A stretch of DNA of 64,000 nt. Source: Pogona vitticeps (taxonomy: Eukaryota; Chordata; Lepidosauria; Squamata; Agamidae). Shown here piece after piece: positions 10,147 through 20,010 of the stretch (position 1 is the first letter of the stretch; each line of letters opens with the position of its first letter). The stretch covers positions 213,566,001 to 213,630,000 of the forward strand of contig NC_135786.1 of NCBI RefSeq assembly GCF_051106095.1, written 5' to 3'. Below the pieces are notes generated by a model, which made no database searches, was not told the DNA's origin, and worked only from the letters and a program-made list of their open reading frames with translations. Both the position numbers and the translations under genes were made by a program.

Positions 10147-10539
10147 ACAGCATCAAAATTCCGATGCTGATCCTTGTTTATCAAAAAAATGGGGTGGAAC
10201 TTTTTTGTTCAAATGCTTGCCGTTACTGGGCCAAAAAGAAAAAAAAAAGAATTCTAGTAGATACTAGATATGGTGGTTGAAATATGGGGCATTATTCTCC
10301 TATTGGCCAGGCAGGTTGGGGATTCTGGGACTTGTTGTCTAAAACACACATTTGCAACTTCTGCACGAGCAACAAATATTATGAAAGATCAGGGAAATCA
10401 TGAGGCTGCAGCAGTGGTGATGGAGTGTTTGAAATATTAATTGCCTCAAATATGAGTTAAAGCAGTATATAAAAATTAATAAATCAAATAAATGTTATCA
10501 ACAGCAGTTTTAGTGTTGTTTCTACAAAAACGTGCAAGA

Positions 10540-11170
10540 AAAAAAGCTGTGCTAATTTAATTGGGATCATCTTAGAACAGCAAATATATAATGAATTATT
10601 AATTAAATTATTACCACCAAATGACTGTTTGATTACTCCGTAAAATGAGTTAACTTTTGCCGGTCGCTAATTCAAATATTTTCCTTATGTTGAATAATTA
10701 TTTGTGTTTTAGTGATCCGCCGACTGAATAAAAGAGTCCTTGTCTAGCTGCAAAAAAGAAGCCTGTCATCTTATTAGATGTGACTCTTTCTTTTAAACAG
10801 AGTTGTGTTGTTCCTTGAAGAGGAAAGGTTGCATTAAGTCCCTTGTAAGGCTCTGCTTGTATGGAAGTCATAAATACCTTCTTTTAATGTTTGTGCATCA
10901 TTTTAGCTGCAGCAAATAATGAGTGAGCAATTTGGTTTTGGTTCAAGACACATCACTAAAGCGGTATGACATGGTTTCCTGTTATAGCTGGTATGGGAAA
11001 ATTACTTCAGGCTGTTCTGTGAGCAAAATTCTGTTTCGTTGTCCTTAGTTCCTGCTCATAAGGCGAGCAAGGAGTTTTCTATCTGTAGCACCGGTAATTT
11101 ATTCTGAAACCTGCACTGCACAGATGATGCTCTGAGAACGCAATCTTTCTTGTTCACAGCAAAGCATAAA
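10540..11170. promoter_or_regulatory. Candidate conserved non-coding element
   Basis: The stretch is free of recognisable repeats and rich in homeodomain-type cores (ATTAATTAAATTATTA near 10594-10610), with many short mixed motifs, a texture often seen in deeply conserved intronic enhancers. No exon frame is supported. This is pattern recognition only. Confidence 0.3.
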
Positions 11171-11824
11171 TTTTAAAGTCTTTTCCAGAAAAGAGGGCAT
11201 ATTCTTTGGTTATGTAATAATAGTAATTGTTCTAAATTTTAAAGTCTTGAGGAATAATATAAAAAAAGAGTATAATCTTTTAATGCCTAGAATTTTCTGA
11301 AGCAACTTTGGAGAGAGTTAAGCCTCAGGGGACAAATTTCCAACAAGCATTTGTGTATTATTTTTATCTGGGTTGCTTGGGATGAAATTCTGAGAGATCC
11401 ACAATGAGCAATATGTGTGTGTAGTAGGATATAAATAACCTGTGAAGAACAAATTGTAAATCGAATTTTAAAATTGTCTTTAAAGCATAGATGCATGCAC
11501 AGACCCTGAGATAAATCTGATGGAGGTAAATTGTTTTTGATCAGAGGTGAATTTATTTTGGATAGCATTACTTACATTTGTTAAATCATATTTGAGTTGT
11601 GTGTTGAATACAAATACACACTTTGTACTCTTTCCTCCTACCCACGTTACACAAACTATATATATGTTTTATGCTGAGAGCTTCTGATGTGTTGGAACAA
11701 CATCTGATGTCTGAAAATAGCTCATTTGAAGTGTGTTTGTGTGTGCATATATGACTGGAATGGTTAAGAATTCTTTATTTACGTGGGTACTCAGAAAGAT
11801 TAGATTGCTAAAGAAAAATAAATA

Positions 11825-12217
11825 CAGTGGTGCCTCGCATCACGACGTTAATTCGTTCCAGTGAAATTGCTGTAGAACGAAAACGTCGTGATGCGATTTT
11901 AAAAAGCCCATAGAAACACATTAAAACCAGATTAATGCATTCCTAGGGGCTTCAAACTCATCGTCCAGTGAAGATCCTCCATAGCGCGGCCATTTTCGCT
12001 GCCTGTGCAGCGAGGAATCCGTGCAAAAACACAGCAGGCGGCCGTTTTGTTTACCCGGCGGCCATTTTGAAACCGCCGATCAGCTGTTAAAGAATCATCG
12101 CAAAGCGAAATTCCCCCATAGGGAACATCATTTTGCGATCGCTTTTGCGATCGCAAAAAGTTCATCGTGATGCGATTTCGTCATCAAACGGAGCGCCCGT
12201 CTTGCGGGGCACCACTG
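11825..12217. mobile_element. Tigger-like MITE, CAGTGGTGCC family (copy A1)
   Basis: The ends CAGTGGTGCCTCGC and GCGGGGCACCACTG are flanked by TA on both sides, as for Tc1/mariner elements; CAG...GGTGCCTC resembles Tigger/pogo termini. Inside are TTAATTCGTTCC near the left end and GGCGGCCATTTTG near the middle, both shared with other copies here. No transposase is present, so it is non-autonomous. Confidence 0.82.
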
Positions 12218-12219
12218 TA

Positions 12220-12762
12220 TACAATATTTTAAAGATTTAATTGAAGCCGGTGGGTTTCCACTAATGTGCATGACGTAGTTCCAAGGCGATTTCACTGCAT
12301 GGTGGCAACCCTTCTGATTATAAGCTTCTCTGTATTTAGCTGGCAGTTCTTTTGTTGGCAGATGTGTAGTCCCATTACTAGGCCATATTCACAGTCTGAC
12401 TAGCTTATCAGAAGAACCTCTCTGAGCCTGCACTATGCTGGCATAGACTTTGAGAAGCCCAGTGGCCTTCCATGCCACAGTGAGGCAGTGGTGTAGGACC
12501 AACATGTCTAGGATTGCATTGTCAGTGTGTTGATCTTTTTTCCCATTCAGAGAAATGGAAATAAAGTAAGCAGTGATTAATTCAAGTAGCTTTTAGGCCA
12601 AATGTTATGTTTGATGTGGAGCTGGGGCCCTTGTGGTTCCCTCTTCTTTCACTAATAGCCAGGGATCTTGACTAGGATGGGGGGGAGCCTTAAAACACCA
12701 TGCTCTTCCCATGTCAGGCATGTACAAAATAAAAGTAACAACATAGGACCAAACCTTTCTCA
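12220..12762. other. Intron, no gene seen
   Basis: No supported exon and no named repeat. Confidence 0.5.
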
Positions 12763-12777
12763 CTAGTTTTGCCTTTA

Positions 12778-13120
12778 GGGTAAAGGTAAAGGTTCCCCTT
12801 GATATTTAGTCCAGTCGTGTCCAACTCTAGGCCGTGGTGCTCATCCCCGTTTCCAAGCCATAGAGCCAGCGTTTGTCCGTAGACAGTTTCCGTGGTCACG
12901 TGGCCAGCATGACTAGACACGGAACGCCGTTACCTGCCCACCATGGTGGCACCTATTTATCTACTTGCATTTTTACATGCATTCGAACTACTAGGTTGGC
13001 AGGAGCTGGGACAAGTGACAGGAGCTCACTCCATTGCATGGATTCAATCTTACGACTTCTGGTCTTTTGATCTTACAGCACAGAGACTTCTGTGGTTTAA
13101 CCCGCAGCACCACCACGTCC
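12778..13120 (-). mobile_element. tRNA-SINE with L2-type tail (copy 1)
   Basis: On the minus strand it starts GGGACGTGGTGGTGCTGCGG and ends in the L2-like tail TCAAGGGGAACCTTTACC. A target duplication CTAGTTTTGCC(T/C)TTA is seen at 12763-12777 and 13121-13135 (14 of 15). B-box-like GATTGAATCC is present in the head. Shared tail sequence implies mobilisation by an L2-clade LINE. Related copies lie at 45070 and 58055. Confidence 0.88.
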
Positions 13121-13261
13121 CTAGTTTTGCCCTTAGCTTGCATCTAAACCAGTCTCTTGGTCAGATGTTCTGAGGATGTTTTGAATCTGTTATTCAGATC
13201 TGATGAGATTTTTGTGGGTCCACCTTCCTGCTGTGCCTTTGGTGTCATGTTGTTGTGAACA

Positions 13262-13316
13262 TTGGCTTGTGAACCGCTGCATAGTTCAGTGGTTTAGTTA
13301 TTTAGCTATGGAGGGT
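13262..13316 (+). mobile_element. Sauria-type SINE head fragment
   Basis: CATAGTTCAGTGGTTTAGTT and ATTTAGCTATGGAG match the tRNA-like head of the 487 copy; body and tail are absent. Confidence 0.45.
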
Positions 13317-13356
13317 CTAAAATAATTATGACAATGATGATTTCTTCATTGCATTC

Positions 13357-13478
13357 ACACCCTGCTTTTCATCTAAGGAGCCCAAGGTGGTATAGACAGT
13401 AATCCTCACAACCATCCTGTGAGTTAGGTTAGGCTGAAAGGTTATATCACTCAGTGAATCTCATGGCCACCTTCTAAG
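13357..13478 (-). mobile_element. Second tRNA-SINE family (GTGGTTAGAGT-type), 3' part
   Basis: The reverse complement contains the block CCTCACAGGGTTGTTGTGAG in diverged form (here ATCCTCACAACCATCCTGTG) and CCCAAGGTGG. This is a common squamate SINE body. Other copies: 24222, 51952 (minus) and 62770. Confidence 0.6.
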
Positions 13479-13674
13479 AGCCTCATGGCAGTGTTTGAAA
13501 AGTAGTACTGCAGTCAAGACTCTACTTACAACCTGTGTTTGAGCTGGATGGGCTCAAGGTTGACTCAGCCTTCCATCTTTCTGAGGATTGAGTAGAGTAC
13601 CTAATTTGCTGGGGGGGCATTGTGTAACCTCTATAATTAAATTGTAAACTGCCTAGAGAGTGCTTTAAGAGCTA
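13479..13674 (+). mobile_element. Old LINE/SINE tail, family uncertain
   Basis: GAGCTGGATGGGCTCAAGG, TTGACTCAGCCTTCCATC and ATTGTAAACTGCCTAGAGAG are blocks of a widespread reptile interspersed repeat. I cannot name its clade with confidence. Confidence 0.4.
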
Positions 13675-14125
13675 CCCTCTTTCCCAGAAAATAAGGCCTA
13701 ACCTGACAATAAGCCCTAGTATGATTTTTCAGAATGCTCGTAATAGAAGCCCTACCCCCAAAATAAGCCCCAGTTACCGTATTTTTCGCTCCATAAGACG
13801 CACCTTTCCATAAGACGCACCAATTTTTTTAGGAGAAGAAAACAGGAAAATATAATCTGTTTTCTTCGCTCCATAAGACACACAGACTTTCCATCCCCCT
13901 GTTTTGTGGGAAAAAAGTGTGTCTTATGGTGCGAAAAATACGGTAAATGAAACCCTGCCCTCCACTGTTGTGCAGCAACCAGAAGAAGATGACATGACTG
14001 TATTTGAATAAATGTAGTAGATTGTTGTACATGAAAAAAATAAAACATTCCCTTGAAAATAAGACCTAATGTGTTTTCGGAACAAAAATTAGTATAAGAC
14101 CCTGTCTCAGTTTCAGGGAAACACG
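13675..14125 (-). mobile_element. DNA-transposon MITE with 'AAAATAAG' ends, interrupted
   Basis: The left end CCCTCTTTCCCAGAAAATAA and the right end TTTCAGGGAAACACG, with repeated AAAATAAGNCCT blocks facing GGTCTTATTTTC-type blocks, mark a known vertebrate MITE type. The block GATTGTTGTACATGAAAA is typical of its interior. A second element (13776-13945) sits inside it. Superfamily not assigned; a flanking duplication is unclear. Confidence 0.6.
13776..13945. mobile_element. Inserted MITE with ACCGTATTTTTCGC inverted repeats
   Basis: ACCGTATTTTTCGCTCCATA at the left faces TATGGTGCGAAAAATACGGT at the right (17 of 20 paired), and a second internal copy TTTTCTTCGCTCCATAAGAC is present near 13860. 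Flanks are TT and AA, so the duplication cannot be separated from the inverted repeat. It is inserted in the element at 13675-14125. Confidence 0.8.
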
Positions 14126-16329
14126 AGCAACACATTTTCATTGTTCCTCAGCCCTAGAGAACACTCACCCCTGCCACATGCTGGGATCTGTGTTGCTGAG
14201 ATCTGTGCTAAGATTTACAGAACTGGAGTCCAGAGATCATTAAGTTTCAGGAATTATTTTTCAGCTTGTTCTTTTTCAGCTCTTGGTGCAAAGTTATCCC
14301 TCCTTCCCCCAAAAAAACACCTCAGTTTCTTCCTTTACACTACAGTATATTCCTCGTAACATTTCCATCAGTTTTGAAAATTGATGATATGATTTACGTT
14401 CTCACTCTTTTTTTGCTGTATATCTTACATTTTCACATGATCCAAGATGTGAAAGTACTGCCTCTGGGCACCCTCCAATTTTACAGTAATCTGATTACAT
14501 CATCATTAGAATAAGACTGGGGATATGAGAGAAACCATTTCCTGTTTACACAACCGGACATATTTGCTTGATCCACTTTGCTTTTTGGTAGAACTCTGTT
14601 TTTGAGCCAGGCCCTCCAAGTAATGGTTCTAGAAGGTGAAAATAGTGTGCCTCTCACCATAATTTGGGAATGTATTTTCAGTATCAGAAGTGGAGTTTCC
14701 AGAGAATCTCCCCCCTTTCCCCCCCCCACTCTTGAATATTTGCTCTTGTTTCCCACTTAACTTTTTTTAAAATCGGAGCAGCTTGAATGAGTGATGGTGG
14801 TGCTACTGTTCCTGTTAAAAAGAGAACCAAAAGATCCTTCCTGATCTACTAGGAAATTCCCATCTCTTTTCTGTTTTCTACCTCAAACCTGCAGTGATAT
14901 TTTCATTTGTATGGAACGTTTGTATATGGGGCTTGTTTCTTTTTCAAAGCTTCTGTGTTGTGTAATGTTTGAGTCCATGGAGAGAGAGGAATTGCCATCC
15001 ATTGCCAGGTTCTCTGGAGTAACAGTGCCATCATTTTTATTAGTTCAATGAAAATGTCATACTTACCTCTTTGCACTGAGCAGCTTCCAGTCTTTGAAAG
15101 GTTTGTTTATAATTTCTCCAGCATTGACTCTTTTATAAATTTTTAGCTGTGAGGCTTGGCATTTCAACCGTAATGTGCACTTTTAAAGAAAGGAACTGCA
15201 TGAAGCATGCTGGAGACTAAATGGCTGTGCAGCTCCCCCCCCCTTTTGTGTGTGAAGCCTATTAAGTTTGCTGAACTTGGCGTTAGCTTTATGTTTACAC
15301 TTTGGCATGCATTTCTAGCAGCCTGATCTGCAATCTAGTTAAGCCGAGGTGTGGAGATTGGAGCTGAGCATGAACCCAATTGTGCCCATGTTGATTTGGA
15401 AGGCCAGTGCACTAAATAAGGAAGGGAGGACATATAATTAAGCCTTCACTGTCATGGCACCCTGGTCGTTCAACTTGCTTCACCTCCTGAGCATTGTTTT
15501 GCATGGAGTCCCATAAGTGCAGCTGCCATTAAAAACCTTAATATACCTTCCAACATTAGAGGAGTGACAGATAGATTGTGTTCCTGTATTCCCTTAGACA
15601 GCATTAGAAACACTTGAAAGAAAATGTAATGGCAAAAAAATGATGATATCAGCTAGGGAAGTCCCTATATGGTTGTATGCGACCTACTATCTCTCTGTCC
15701 GTAATTGGGCAAGGATGGGTAAAAATACTGACCTACTCCACAAGGTCGCTGTAAAGGATGGCTACTAGCACAGTATTAACTGACCAAATGGCCATGGGTC
15801 AGTTGTGCTAGCATGAGGCCAACTGAAGCTGTGCTGAATTCCAGCCTCCCAGCCCAAAAATCTTGCAGATTGTTTAAGATTACTCTCACGCTGGCCTAAG
15901 GTTTTGCTGCTTTATGGCCGTCTCTCTTGGTTGGAAGAGATTTGGTTCTGTTGTAACTCTGCTCTTCCCTTGTTCCATCCCGTCTTTCCTCCCTTGTGTC
16001 TTTTCAGCTAGCAGAATTCTACCATCAGCTTGCAGAATGCATTTCTCCTGGCAGAAGGACATGTTGCAGTCCCTTGTCACTGGCACATCTCTCACTTAGT
16101 ATTGTAGTGCCTGATGATATAAGTAACATTATTGATTTGATCAGAATTTTAGTGGTATCTGTCAGTTTATGCTTATACCTTATTCAAATAATTGTGATAC
16201 TCTCATTAGTGAAGCCCAGGAGTTGTTGTTTACAATTTGACAAGTAGACATGTGTTCTTTTAAGTTTTGTTGGGGGTTCTTCTATGAGAAATAATTAACA
16301 GTTTTTACTGGCTTTACTGGATTTCATAA
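14126..16329. other. Intron with a CNE-like segment
   Basis: No exon is supported. 15060-15430 is free of repeats I know and is listed separately. A diverged SINE-like block may lie near 15690-15780, but it is too weak to call. Confidence 0.45.
15060..15430. promoter_or_regulatory. Candidate conserved non-coding element
   Basis: A repeat-free stretch of mixed composition, with CTTTGAAAGG, TTTATAAATTT, GGCATGCATTTC and CTAGTTAAGC-like motifs, different in texture from the surrounding T-rich intron. Enhancer function is only a suggestion. Confidence 0.25.
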
Positions 16330-16462
16330 TACGATTGCTAGTAGCAAGTGACATCTAGAGTAGGCCCATTGAATCAGTAGAACATATATAAGTGTTGGCT
16401 CACCAGACCCCACTAATTTAAAGGACCTACTCTAGTTGTGACTTACTATTGGATTAGAACCA
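16330..16462. mobile_element. Palindromic MITE-like repeat
   Basis: AGTGACATCTAGAGTAGGCC on the left faces GGACCTACTCTAGTTGTGAC on the right, giving imperfect inverted arms of about 25 bases (perfect core CTAGAGTAGG, 16355-16364 against 16426-16435), around CATTGAATCAGTAGAAC. Such palindromes recur in lizard genomes. Superfamily not known to me. Confidence 0.55.
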
Positions 16463-16544
16463 ATATCTGAGTAATTACTAACAAGTTTTGCTTCATTGTT
16501 TTCGCCTTTCACGCTTATTAACTAGACTAATTAAACTGAGACTA
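16463..16544. other. Short unassigned intron segment
   Basis: Nothing recognised. Confidence 0.4.
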
Positions 16545-16735
16545 TCATACTTTGAACACATAATGAGAAGACAGGACTCACTAGAAAAGACAGTAATGAT
16601 AGCAAAAAGGTAAAAATGGTAAGAAAAAAAGAAGACCTATTCTAAGATGGGTTAACTCAGTAAAAGATGTCATGTCTCTTAGCTTGCAAGGCCTATCAAA
16701 AAGCTGTAGTAGCGTTGGCTAACTAACAATCTTGA
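16545..16735 (+). mobile_element. Very old BovB/RTE-related LINE fragment
   Basis: ACTTTGAACACATAATGAGA then AGACAGGACTCACTAGAAAA and GACAGTAATGATAG parallels the BovB C-terminal coding block YFGHLMRREDSLEKTLMLG seen at 26339-26395. It is heavily diverged with stops, and the plus-strand orientation is clear. Confidence 0.5.
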
Positions 16736-19700
16736 TGTGAATTTCAGCACATGGGAACAGGGGGCCTCTTTCACACAAACTAACTTGTTTGTTTGTTTGT
16801 TTGCATGCTGACTAATTAGAAGGGCTTATTTTTCTTGGGGCTAGAGAAATGCCACCATTCTTCCTCCCTTCTCCTCCACGTGTGTTTGGAAGATACCATT
16901 AGCTTTTGCAAAACGAACAACCCAGGCTGAATCTCTGCCACCTCGAGATCTTCTCCAGCCATGTGGGCTGAGGAAACAAACTCCTTTTTACAAATTTTTT
17001 TTCTATCAAATTAGAGCCATGATAACCTGCTATACTCCTGGAATAAGTGAGTAAAGTGCTTTTTAATGCTTTATATCTAAAGACAGCCTCCTGAATCTTA
17101 TTTCATAAAAGGGTGCTAGTCTTTGGAAGAGGGTGGAACCTGAGTGGAATAGAGGAAAGGGGAATTATATCCTTAGAGAGCTGGCCTTCCGCTGGAAATT
17201 TAAACAAGTTTCCAGAACTCTCAACAAATAGGACCCTTTAGAGATTCATAGGGTTGGCTTAGGTCAGAAACAATTTGATGGTACATCACACACAAAGACA
17301 GGATTAGAATTTGAATCTCCGGATACCAATAAACAATTGTGTGGTTAGGAACAATGCAAAGTGGAGTTCAGCCATGTACAACGAGCTGTAGCCTTGCTTT
17401 AGATATGTATCAGTCTGGTTATATTTGGTTTGGTGTCATATTCTGTGGAGAAGTATGGAATGACAATTGCAATGATCGAGTGACAAATAAAATTCCAGAG
17501 ACATTTAAGTGTATTGTGTGAGCAGCTACTATTGAGTGAACCTTGTTGAGAAAGATAGGGTTTGCAGTGGGATGGTACCCCTCCCATTCATTTCCCTGGG
17601 CTGTGCTCAAGAAGAGAGCCTGTAGGATTATGATTGTGCTCAGTTCAGTTTTTCAGCATCAGGGACTTGAAAAACAAAGGAAGTGCAAAGGTTTCATGTC
17701 ACAGCACGTAAGATTCAGCAATGATGTCTGAAGTCCACCTGAAAAGATGTAAGGTTCTGTCTCATCCTCTTTTAGTCTGCTTGAGCCTGAATATGTGGTT
17801 GAAATCTTTACCAGTATCTGTATAGATGTTACGAGAATATGAACAGGGGAACCTCTTGTGCAGAAAACATTGAGAGGTTTGAGCAAAGGTCTTGACTCTT
17901 TCAAAAAAGGAGGATCTTTCAAAGCATTTTTCTTGGAGGATAATGTTGCGGGGGGTTGGGGTTTTTTTAAGTGCTTTCCTGCATTTGCAGTAACTGAGTT
18001 TTGCAGTGTGGCCTACTTTCTAGTTGCTGCTGTACCATAAACTTCATCATACCCACCTACCCAGTTGATGCTGTACTAACATCTCCATGTCCCAGAATAT
18101 CTTGATCTCCAGGTAATGTAATATAGCTTTGCTTGTAGAAGAGCTAGTAGAAGAGAGAATAAGACAATGGTGGTAGTAAAAGAATGAAGGCAGATGTGTA
18201 AAGAGATGTCGGAAATGAGCGAGTAGTTCCTTCTTTTGGTGAATGTTAACAAGGACACAGAAGTAATTTTTATGGGGCATGAGCCATCTTTTCTAGTTAT
18301 CTTTTGATGTTGCTGTTAAAGGAGTTTTAGGCCTATTTAGAAGCATTCTGAGTAGAAATATTTAAGTTTTATGCCTGCTACTTACAAATCTTAAGCATTT
18401 TTTTTAAAAAAAGGCATGCCAAAGTAACATGTCAGACCATGAAATGCTTGGAAATTTTTGCATTGTTAAGAACTGCTAATTACTTTTTTTAACATTGTAA
18501 CCAGTCTCATAAGAAACTCCTGTTTGAGAAGTATCTTTCCGACCTCTCAATGTGGATGTTCAAAATAGCACAAAGTGGCAATGGTAACAATTTTGACATG
18601 TCCCTGTAGTGGTCTTAGCAACATAGACACCATCTGTTAAAATGCCTCTGGCATTATGACAGCTGCCATTTTCTCTCCCTGCCTTTTTGAGAGGGAAAAA
18701 ATAATATTCATATTTGTTAGCCTATGTTTACCAACAACTTAAAATACAGTTTAAGTATTGGTATATTTCGCCACCAGAAGCATTAATCCTCCCACCCCAC
18801 CCTACCAAATAGAGTATCTCTTCAGATAATATCATCATTTGGAATGTTAACTTTTAGAAGGAACTGGAAAGATTACTGATGATTCTCGGTAGCTAGGTTG
18901 CCATTATTGTTATTGTTGCTCCAGTCATGTATTTTATTTATTTATTGCATTGAACTGAATTTCACATTATTTATGTATTCTGTTGTAGTCAGTGGGCTGG
19001 AAAAATACAAAGAAATGTATTTTCCTTCTAGTAGCGAATTATGATATGGCACCTTGGAAATATTTATTATAAGACAAAGAAAAAAAATCAAAAGAAAACT
19101 CCACATGCTATTTAGGGTTGTTAAGAGAAAAGCATGAAACTTGGAAAATTTGTCTCAAAATGCTTCTAAAATACATCTAGGATATCTCATTCTGTGGCTA
19201 CTTCCACTGGTGTGGAAGATTCAGGGAAGGAGAAACTCAATTTATAGAGCACATCAGGATAAGAGGGGAACCTGGACGTGGGACTATCGATGAGAGAGAC
19301 TGATTTTGGCAGGGGGGAAAATGGGAAAGGAACCACCAATTGACAGAAGGGTATCTGATGGTGGGAGAAGAAGAAGACAACATAGGAATTGAGTAGAAGG
19401 AGAAGTTAGAGGAGGAAACAAAAGGGGAGAAGGAAAGTGAGTGGGAAACAAGAGAAAGGAGAGCCAGAAGGAAAGGGTGATGGAAGGAACTGCCCGAGGT
19501 TCAAATGAAACTCGCTAAGGAAGAAATAGAGAAAAGACAGAAATGTCAGTCCCTGTCAAAGCTGCCATATTAGGAAGAAAGAGGAAGGGAGGGAGGGAAT
19601 AAGAGTTCAGTTAGGAGAACCAGAGGGGACAGAATGGACAGTGTTGATCTATCCCAAGAAAGGGGATCTCTGGAGGAGGGGGAAACCCTAGGAAACAACT

Positions 19701-19999
19701 GTGGCCCAGGAGAAAATTACTGAGGGGGAATGGGCATGTCACCTATGTTGCAGAAGCCTTTGTGTAAGTTGACACTCACCCCTTTGCAGACCTACTGACT
19801 GGGAGAAGTTTGATGGAATGAACTGTTTTTAGAAGTGGCTGAAGCAAAAGTTAAGGGATGATTGATTTGAGTCCACATAGTTACTGAGTAAAGAAGAACT
19901 TGCTGGAAAACCAGAGTTATTGTTCAATAAATCTTCATAGTTAAGCCAGGTATCCCCTTGTTTTCACAGAGTGAAATAGGGAACCACGTGAGGTAAAAT
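16736..19999. other. Intron, unrecognised; purine-rich part
   Basis: No exon is supported. About 19250-19720 is markedly purine-rich on the plus strand (GAAGGAGAAG and GGGAGGGAGGG runs), with no protein frame of note. A TTTG tetranucleotide run is near 16786-16805. Confidence 0.45.
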
Positions 20000-20010
20000 T
20001 TGAAGCCAGC

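Larger units (their letters stand above)
9277..11822. other. Intron with hairpins and a CNE-like segment
   Basis: No exon is supported. It holds a perfect 16-bp hairpin (9633-9669), a second hairpin (10112-10146), an old MITE-like piece near 10285-10345 and an AT-rich, homeobox-motif-rich stretch at 10540-11170 (listed separately). Confidence 0.5.

Noticed and set aside
19250-19990. Possible fossil LTR-type element in a purine-rich region
   Set aside because: No terminal repeats and no convincing family similarity were seen; composition alone is not enough to name it.
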